From NCBI GenBank assembly GCA_035610365.1, contig CM069432.1, positions 171,118,035 through 171,182,034 of the forward strand: 64,000 nt of DNA. Reading direction: 5' to 3'. The stretch comes from Aquatica leii. Its lineage: Eukaryota; Arthropoda; Insecta; Coleoptera; Lampyridae. The position numbers and the translations under genes are program-made. The notes beneath the pieces are model-generated. The model had not been told where the DNA came from. It saw only the letters and a list, made by a program, of their open reading frames with translations, and ran no database searches. Shown here piece after piece: positions 56,709 through 64,000 of the stretch (position 1 is its first letter; each line of letters begins with the position of its first letter).

Positions 56709-57912
56709 ATGTCATATACAATGGAAAAAACTATAATTGTTGCAAAGAAAACTATTTTTTGCTTGAAATCTTGGTGCGATAGGGCTTTTAGTGCCGAGAA
56801 AAATCTGGATGAGCAGCCTAAATTTATAGCTGCTTACGGTCAAATTTTGGAAATTTATAGTGAGTTCCAAACTGTCGACAAACAAACTGTGTTTGATGAT
56901 TCCGATGCCAGTCAAATGGAGACTTTGTTTAAACTTACGTTTGAGATCCAAACGATTTTCTCAGAAATTAGAGCGGTTTATTTATCGCTAAAACCCAAAA
57001 ACCAGGGTTCCGGTAGCATTGTTGGTTCAAGACCTGTGTCGCCAGCATTGTCGGATGTTGCGTCGGTTTCTAACCGTTTAAAGATACTGTACGCCTAGAA
57101 TTTCTCTTCCGTCGTTTGATGGTTCGTTAAAAGATTGGCCTACATTTTATGATTTGTTTAACACACTGGTTCACCAAAATCAGTCATTGTCAAGGGTAGA
57201 GAAATTCCAATATTTGTTGACCACTCTTAGTGGTGAACCTTTGACTTTAGTAAAGCATTTGCCGCTAAGTTCCAACAATTATGATATTGTTTACCAATCA
57301 TTAGTAGATCGTTACCAAAATGATCGAGTTTTAGTGTCATTTTATTGGCATAATTTGGGTAACGCACCCAAGGTTAATTCAGATTGTGTATCCTCATTAC
57401 GTAGTTTATTAGATACGTTTAATGAAATTGTGACTGCGTTAGGTCAATATTCTAATGTTGGTTTGTGGGATTTTACCCTTTTTAATTTGCTTATGCAAAG
57501 ATTAGATAACGCAACTCGAAAGCGTTTTGAAGTGCAATTCACAAATGTAAGTTTTCCCACTTACGCAAATTTGAAACAATTTGTAGCCGACCAGTGTCGT
57601 GCTTTGGAAACCAATTTATTGAATAATGCTACAATGGCCAGTGCGACCAATGTTACTCGCACTAAGTCCATCTATTCAAAATCTAGTAGTGGCCCTGCAA
57701 GATATGGAGGCGCCTCGCCTTCGCGTTCACTACTGGTTAATACTGAGCGGCCTGCTAATTCGCAATCCGCAAAATGTGCCAATTGTAAAGAATGGCATTC
57801 AATGTATCGGTGCCCTAGTTTTCTTGCTTTAGCCCCTTACCATCGTTATTTGTTCGTTAAATCGGAAGGTTTGTGTCATCAATGCTTCAGCGCTTTACAC
57901 CAGGCGAGGTAA
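56709..57912 (+). pseudogene. gag: BEL/Pao Gag, frameshifted
   Basis: Starts MSYTMEKTIIVAKK. The first frame stops at 57098, and the next frame takes over at about 57100 with LPSFDGSLKDWPTFYDLF and FQYLLTTLSGEPLTLVKHLPL, the conserved BEL Gag core. A zinc knuckle CANCKEWHSMYRC is followed by LCHQCFSALH, as usual in BEL Gag. It ends at 57912 soon after the second knuckle, where an internal deletion starts. Confidence 0.85.
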
Positions 57913-58232
57913 TGTCCGTCGAAAGGAAAATGTCGACAGTGCTCAGCCCCGCACAGTTCGTTATCTTTAGACGTCGAAGCAGTGGTTGTACAAACAATTT
58001 GTGCCGATCTTTCAAGTTGCCCCTTGCCGATTTTTATCAAAGTTGGAAGTTAGCAGATCCCAATTGGCATATGCCAGGATCAATTAATATGCTCCTAGGA
58101 GCAGATATTTTCGCTCTTATTGTTCGAGAGGGTTCCGTGCCGGGTGACGGCGTGCGTCCAGCTGCTATTGAGACCCTCTTCGGTTGGATACTTTTGGGTA
58201 CCACCAGTCATTGGACTACTGTCCCAAAATAA
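57913..58232 (+). pseudogene. BEL/Pao protease, C-terminal remnant
   Basis: LADPNWHMPGSINMLLGADI and IETLFGWILLG are the end of the BEL protease domain. The N-terminal half with the catalytic D-T/S-G is absent, and Gag runs almost directly into this part. This points to an internal deletion of several hundred bases. Confidence 0.75.
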
Positions 58233-59851
58233 TCGTTTTTTTTACATCAGACACCTCTTTGGATGTCGTTTTAAAAGGTTTTTGGGAGGTGGAGGAAGTC
58301 CCCACCAAACTCGTCGTCTTACCTGAAGATGATCAGGCCAAGAATTTGTTTGTTAATACGTATTTTCGTGATCATTCTGGTCGTTTTGGCGTTGTGTTGC
58401 CTTTCAAAGATCGTCAAACTTTGCCCACGTTCAATAATACAATGCAGATTGCTGATCGTCGTTTGCTCGCACTTGAGCGTCGTTTGGACAGTCAACCTGA
58501 CGTCCGCCGCATGTATTCTGCATTTATGAAAGATTACCTCGCATCGAGCCATATGTCGCTTCTTGCCGCACCCTCCGAAGAAAGCCATTTCTATGTTATT
58601 CCGCACCATTGTGTGTTTAAACTTGAAGCAGGCCACTCAAAAATTCATGTGGTTTTCAATGCTTCTTCGCGCGACGCACACAACAAGTCACTCAAAGATT
58701 TCCTACTTGTCGGGCCTAAATTGCAAAATGACATAGTAACTATTTTGCTACGTTTTCGATCACATCGTATCGTCTTTACTTGCGGTATACGTCAAATGCA
58801 TCGACAAATATTGATATATGAACCCCATTGTCAATATCAATTAATTCGGTGGAGAGCATCTCCACAAGAAGAGATTCAAACCTACCGTTTGAACACTGTG
58901 ACCTATGGTATGTCACCCTCGCCTTATTTGACCATTCGTTATCTGCTACAGTTGGCAGAGGAGAATCAAACACAATTTCCGCTTGCTGCGCAAGCCATTC
59001 GTTCTGATCTGTATGTGGACGATGTTGCGTCCGGGGCAGACACTTTAGAGGCTGCTCGTAAACTAAAGAGTCAGCTTGAGGAATTGTTGAAGTTGGGTTG
59101 TTTTGAGCTGCGCAAATGGGCCAGCAATGATATTTCGTTGTTAGACGATCTTCCCGCTGAACATTGTCAAATACAGTCGGTGGTAAAAATACTTGGCCTA
59201 CAATGGCAATCCAACTGTGACGCATTTTCGTTCACGGTTCAGGTACAAGATCTTCCATGTACCAAGCGAGCGATTCTTTCTGAAATCGCAAGAATGTACG
59301 ATCCATTAGGATTTTTATCGCCAGTAATTTTGTTTGCCAAGAGGCTGATTCAGCGTCTCTGGGCGTTAGGTCTCGGGTGGGATGACCTCCCTCCTTCGGA
59401 TGTCTGTGAGTCATGGACTCAATTTGAAAGGGAACTTCCTTTATTGGTGGCATTGAAAATCCCTCGATTATTACCGCATATGTCGCACAAGTCTTGTCAA
59501 CTTCATGCTTTCTGTGACGCTTCGCAAGTAGGTTATGCTTGTGTGATTTATTTTCGTTTTATTGATGACGCCAAGAATATCCGTATCAATCTTGTGGTTG
59601 CCAAATCCAAGGTTGCCCCTTTAAAGGTGTTATCAATTTCTCGTCTCGAGTTGTGCGCCGCAGTATTGTTGTCAAAACTAGTGACCTTTGTTGTAGACAC
59701 TTACAAAACCATGATAACTATTGAAAGGATATTTGCTTGGAGCGACTCTACTGTTGCTTTAACTTGGATCAAGTCGTCGCCGCATCGTTGGCGCCCTTTC
59801 GTTTCGAATCGCGTAAGCTTCGTTCAGGACCGAGTTCCGCCAAAATACTGA
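58184..59851 (+). pseudogene. pol: BEL/Pao reverse transcriptase and RNase H
   Basis: 555 open codons. FWEVEEVP, then RT motifs: VVFNASSRDAHNKSL, TCGIRQMHRQI (where the catalytic Asp is expected, Gly is present), TYGMSPSPYLTIR and YVDDVASGADT. The connection has MYDPLGFLSPV. RNase H has HAFCDASQVGYAC, SRLELCAAVL and WSDSTVALTWI. The motif A change alone should abolish polymerization. The frame ends at TGA 59849-59851. Confidence 0.88.
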
Positions 59852-61356
59852 CAACATGTCCGTTCCGGACAAAACCCGGCTGATCCAGCCTCTCGCGGTC
59901 TCCTACCAGGAGAAATTTCGTCATGTTTGCTTTGGTGGGCGGGTCCACCATTTTTACAAGGCCCTGCTTTTGATGATTCATGCGATCGTTCCGTTGAACT
60001 CCAACCAGAGGAAGAAGCACGTTTGGAGGAGCGAACTGTCGTGTTGATCACCCAACAAGAAAAGCATTGGGTACTCAATTTATTGGACAAGTTGTCCTCC
60101 CTTCGTAAAATACATCGCCAAGGTAAGCTTTGTTCTAAACCTATTAGGAAATTATCTCCATTTATGGACAATGAAGGATTCCTACGTGTCGGTGGACGCC
60201 TTCGTCACTCCGAATTATCCTCCTGTTGCTGCCTCGTTCCCATCGACTGACAGAGTTGATAAATGAGCATTTTCATCGGGTGCATTTACACTCCGGTGTG
60301 CAGACATTGCAATTTTTATTGTCGCAACAGTTCTGGATTTTATCAGCACGTCGTGCAATCAAGCACTCTCTGTCAAGTTGTTTTCGTTGTTTTCGTGTAC
60401 GTCCACGTGTCAACCCCCCTTTTATGGGTGACCTTCCTACGTCACGTGTGTCGCAAGTGAAACCGTTTTCTCGAGGTGGCGTTGATTACGCCGGTCCTTT
60501 TTTTTGACACTAGGTCGAGTGAGAGGAGCTAAAATCTACAAAGGCTACATCTGCATATTTGTTTGCTTTGCCGTTAAAGCCGTCCATTTAGAAGTGGTCT
60601 CAGACCTGACTACGGAGGCATTTCTTGCGGCTTTCCGTCGTTTCGTTGCTCGACGGGGTCATCTACAGTGACTGTGACACCAATTTTATTGGCGCCAATC
60701 GTATACTTCAAAACTTGGGTCAACAGTCTGCTGACACACTGTCCATCAAATGGCATTTTAATCTTCCTGCCTCTCCACATTTTGGTGGATTGTGGGAGGC
60801 CGGAGTTAAATCCGTCAAAACCCACCTGTCGCGTGTGTTTGGTGAACAAACCTTCACTTATGAAGACTTTAATACAGTCCTAATCCAAATCGAAGCCGTG
60901 TTGAATTCACGCCCATTGTACCCGATGAGTTCGGATCCTAATGATTTATCTGTCCTCACTCCTGGGCATTTCTTGACCCTTGAACCGTTGACTGCTCCTC
61001 CTGACGAGGATGTCACGTCTCTCCCTTTAAATCGTTTGTCACGTTGGCGTTTTGTTCAGCGTTGTCAACAAGAATTTTGGCGTCGTTGGCACCATGAGTA
61101 CTTACATACACTCCAACAACGCGCAAAGTGGAATCAACCTTCCACTACCCCTTTAGTGGATAGTTTAGTGGTGATAAAGAATGAGTTGGTTCCACCGCTG
61201 CAGTGGCAACTGGGTCGCATCGTAACCCTACATCCCGGTAAGGATGGTATCGCTCGTGTGGCCACCCTCAAGACCGCGCGAGGTTTAATTAAAAGACCTC
61301 TAACCAAAATTTGCCCTGTGGGAGAAGAATGGTTTATTAAATATAGTTGCCGGTAG
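59852..61356 (+). pseudogene. BEL/Pao integrase, broken by several frameshifts
   Basis: Pieces in three frames: LITQQEKHWVLNLLDKL and MDNEGFLRVGGRLRHS (59927-60250), the zinc-binding part with HFHRVHLHSGVQTLQFLL and CFRCFRV (60226-60507), GVDYAGPFF with the first Asp, KAVHLEVVSDLTTEAFLAAF, then SDCDTNFIGA (second Asp) and PHFGGLWEAGVKSVK (Glu). The C-terminus runs into the 3' LTR, stopping at 61354-61356. Frame changes lie near 60240, 60500 and 60660. Confidence 0.85.
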
Positions 61357-61630
61357 CCTGTGGTGGTCTTGGTGATCATTCTCCATTTTGTATGTTGCTG
61401 TGGATGAAGCTCCATTCCCAAGCATTTTATTGGAGACCCCCGTCGGACAGGTGGAAACAGGATCCAATACCCACGTCGCCGGCTGCTGATATTTTTATTA
61501 TTACAATACATTTACTATTTACCTTGTCAATATCATGTTAGTTTATTTTTTGTTTTGTCATTAAATCGGTTATATAAAATTTGCAGCTTGCTTTATTTTC
61601 AATAAAACATTTCATGCGGTTTGTGTAAAT
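61319..61630 (+). repeat. 3' LTR of the BEL element
   Basis: 312 bp. Its first 38 bases also encode the end of Pol (EEWFIKYSCR). Confidence 0.88.
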
Positions 61631-63185
61631 AATCATATTTACATTTAATTAAAAAAATTATATATTTAATGATTTTAATTTTTAAAAGAAAATTAAATAA
61701 AATCTCTTGTCCCTGGTAGACAGTTTCGTATACTTTTTTTGAAAACTATTATATAGTTATCAGAAAATGTTCATTATTAAATAGCGGTTAATAATGAAAT
61801 ATTATTTACCTGCGTTAAAAAAACTGTTACTTCACAACCTACTATTATACGTAATAATAAAAGCCTATACAACTAGTAGTGGAAAAAATAATTTATTCTT
61901 AAGTAAAAGATACAACAAATGTTACTTGTATATTAATAAAATTTTTGTGTTAATTTAATGAAAAAGAATAAATAAATTGTGAGCATGTTTTTAATTTTTA
62001 GTGCATATTTTAATTGTAAACGATTATTTTTTGCGTAGTTTTTGCAACATATTATGCGCATATAATAGCATTTTTTAAATTCATATTTTTACATTCTCTA
62101 ATTATGATGTAGTATTTTACTATTAGAATGTAGCGTAATTATTAAACTTAGTACGGTTTTTCTTACATGTTTTTTTAAAATTTTTCATATGAAACGTTTA
62201 TAAAAAAATTTAACACACAAAAATATAAAAAGTTAAAAGCTCACATTTGAGTTGATACAGCTTTTTACGAAGAACTCTTAACGTGTGTAACATCTACTAA
62301 CTTGAAGTATAATTGTAGCAGTTAATAAAAACGACTTTTCTTTATTCTACTATTTACAACTAGGATTTTATAAATTAAAACCTATAAAACAAACAATCCC
62401 ATAACGAGAAAATCTTTGTATCTATAATAGAAGGCATTTTTAAAAAGTACTCCGTCGAGACCTACTTTTAAAACAACGCTTTCAAATTACATTGCATTAC
62501 AAGCGTTCAAGGATGTGTTACAGAATTTAATTAAGAGTTTAAATAGCATAATTCTATGTTTTACAGAACAAAAATCACTTAATCTAAATGATTATATTTA
62601 ACAATAAAGATAAAACTGTACATTTTTTTCTAGTTTTTTAACTAACAGTTGTTAAAAACTTTTATTAGTTTATTTTCATTCTATTACTCTTAGTAATGTT
62701 TTATTCATCATCAAGACGCTTTGTTAAAAAGAAGTGAAAAGTCCAACTTAAAATAATGGCTAAGAATTGTTTCCCCGAGATTCTATTATACTCTGTAAAA
62801 TCTTTATTCGTTCACAGATAGCACGCAACAAATGAATATAAGTACTTCATTAACTAACAAAAACGTGACTCATTTTGTTTCTATTAAAATGCAGAATTAT
62901 TTTCTAATTGTTTCTAAATGTTTTTATTAAACAAAGTGAATATTTTAATCAATTAATGTTTATTTTATGCTTTGAAAACCAATTATTTAATTATTAGAAG
63001 AGCAAAAAAATAGTTTCGGTAACATTGTTGCTATTTAAACGTTTTTAGGTAACTATTCTTAATTTAAAAAAAAACAAATAACTGGTTATACTTTATGCAA
63101 TAAATAAATAAAAGTAAAAAGTAAAAGCATAATTTGCCAACCTATAAAAATTATTAGTGAAGATAATGAATATTAAATAACACTA
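61631..63185. other. AT-rich gene-free stretch
   Basis: No supported coding region, repeat array or RNA gene over about 1.5 kb. Confidence 0.45.
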
Positions 63186-63244
63186 TTGGATTATTCGTTC
63201 AAGGAGGGGCATAAAAAACTGCTCAGTTTTTCTTTATGGCGATG

Positions 63245-63290
63245 TTTCGTGCACTAAATGTGAACTTCATCAGGCCACTGCAATTTATTT
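63245..63290 (-). ncRNA. Hammerhead-ribozyme-like motif, PLE-4
   Basis: On -: CTGATGA (63273-63267), stem II GTTCAC/GTGCAC with one mismatch, GAAA (63248-63245), then CATCGCC, which would form a two-base stem III if the C before the cleavage site were U as in canonical copies. Both core boxes are canonical. Confidence 0.6.
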
Positions 63291-63614
63291 ACGTAAGTAC
63301 AACAACTATCTAATCAAATAAGTTAGTAGTAACTAAATTACAGATATAAACAGAAAAAACAGTAAACGTAAGAACTTACGTAACATTTGAGCAATTACTC
63401 CGAAGTTTAACAAACATGAACACGTCCTAAACTTCATTGACAAAAATGGAATTAATAATAGTCAATGATTAAAAACAATAAATAAGTATAAATAATAAAT
63501 AACAATACAATTAAACATGGAGAACAAACACTATGATATGTATAATCAAACATTTATTTCAAGGTAACCTGTTATCAAAATAGACTAAAAACTGAAAATA
63601 ACCGCGAAACACAC

Positions 63615-63995
63615 TTAATAATTTTTCGTAATTTTAGAAATTAAATTATTATAAATACTACAAAAATTATTAGTGCCCGTATTAAAATTAATATTATTTT
63701 TGTATACGCTGCTAAAGATCATTTCAGAGACTAATCTTTTCTTGTAATTATTTTCCACATCTAAAATACTAGGGTTGTTAAAATCGAAATTATGTCCTGT
63801 GTCAATGTGATGTACAGATAACGCTGTTTCTCCTTTTGTAGTTTTACAGTCGTATTTATGGTTGTTAATACGATTTTTGACTTTTTGTTTCGTTTGTCCA
63901 ATGTAGCACCCTTGACAACCCATACAATCTAGTTTATGTACTACATTGTGTTTATCAGTTATGTCAATTTTATCTTTCGTTCTGCTGTAAAACAT
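63615..63995 (-). CDS. Penelope GIY-YIG endonuclease C-terminal domain, PLE-4
   Basis: Open frame at least to the right edge of the window. HNVVHKLDCMGCQGCYIGQTKQKVKNR carries the YIG and Arg region, with VVH in place of GIY. Next come HHIDTGHNFDFNNPSILDVE and YKKRLVSEMIF. It is similar to PLE-3 but clearly distinct. No break is visible in this part. Confidence 0.78.
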   Translation of the reverse strand: MFYSRTKDKIDITDKHNVVHKLDCMGCQGCYIGQTKQKVKNRINNHKYDCKTTKGETALSVHHIDTGHNFDFNNPSILDVENNYKKRLVSEMIFSSVYKNNINFNTGTNNFCSIYNNLISKITKNY

Positions 63996-64000
63996 GTTGT

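Larger units (their letters stand above)
55550..61630 (+). mobile_element. BEL/Pao LTR retrotransposon, decayed
   Basis: LTR-flanked, with Gag, a protease remnant, RT, RNase H and integrase in BEL order on +, all interrupted. Composition is visibly less AT-rich than its surroundings. No matching target duplication is seen (ATTTTT left, ATCAT right). Confidence 0.9.
63186..64000 (-). mobile_element. Penelope-like element PLE-4, 3' part, continues beyond the window
   Basis: On -, an endonuclease ORF is followed by a non-coding tail (63614 down to about 63186) with a hammerhead-like motif. The body extends past the right edge. Confidence 0.75.

Overview
The window looks like AT-rich, gene-poor animal DNA, most likely from an insect. 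It carries an errantivirus-type Ty3/gypsy pair with tRNA-Ser-like primer sites and env, a BEL/Pao element, several Penelope-like elements (PLEs), a Jockey/CR1-type LINE and a Polinton/Maverick with a metazoan-style capsid set. Introns have GT-AG ends. No conventional host gene is obvious. The one candidate is a small two-exon reading frame near 53.3-53.8 kb. The species cannot be named from the sequence.

Region 1 (1-15.6 kb) is the inner part and one arm of a Polinton (adintovirus-like). Left to right on + it has the end of the packaging ATPase, a basic/hydrophobic core-type protein, a 78-aa conserved ORF, the retroviral-type integrase with chromodomain, a probable penton, a pVI-like protein, the double-jelly-roll major capsid protein, an unknown 185-aa protein and an adenain-type protease. 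Convergent to these on - lies a protein-primed family B DNA polymerase whose N-terminus is spread over at least two exons. About 5.5 kb of this (half of the penton through two thirds of PolB) is duplicated in tandem at near identity. Both copies share most of their stops and frameshifts, so the source was already broken before duplication, unless these are assembly errors.

Region 2 (15.6-25.4 kb) is mostly non-coding AT-rich sequence with PLE-1 (GIY-YIG fragment between inverted arms bearing hammerhead-like motifs) and a decayed gypsy RT/RNase H relic.

Region 3 (25.4-44.1 kb) starts with two almost identical 7.2-kb errantivirus-like elements (240-bp LTRs, Gag, Pol, Env) inserted tail to tail into one TA microsatellite. 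Next to them is a 4.3-kb block with short imperfect terminal inverted repeats, GGCACC-rich ends and a 263-bp internal tandem repeat, possibly an unclassified non-autonomous DNA transposon.

Region 4 (44.1-64 kb) holds a broken LINE ending in a long AAT tract, a second LINE 3' fragment with its own AAT tail, a nest of PLEs (PLE-2 inside the span bounded by inverted ends of PLE-3), the spliced small ORF, a decayed BEL/Pao element with LTRs of unequal length, and PLE-4 running off the right edge. Many breaks, especially in the errantivirus pair, are one-base homopolymer differences, so some may be sequencing errors rather than real decay.
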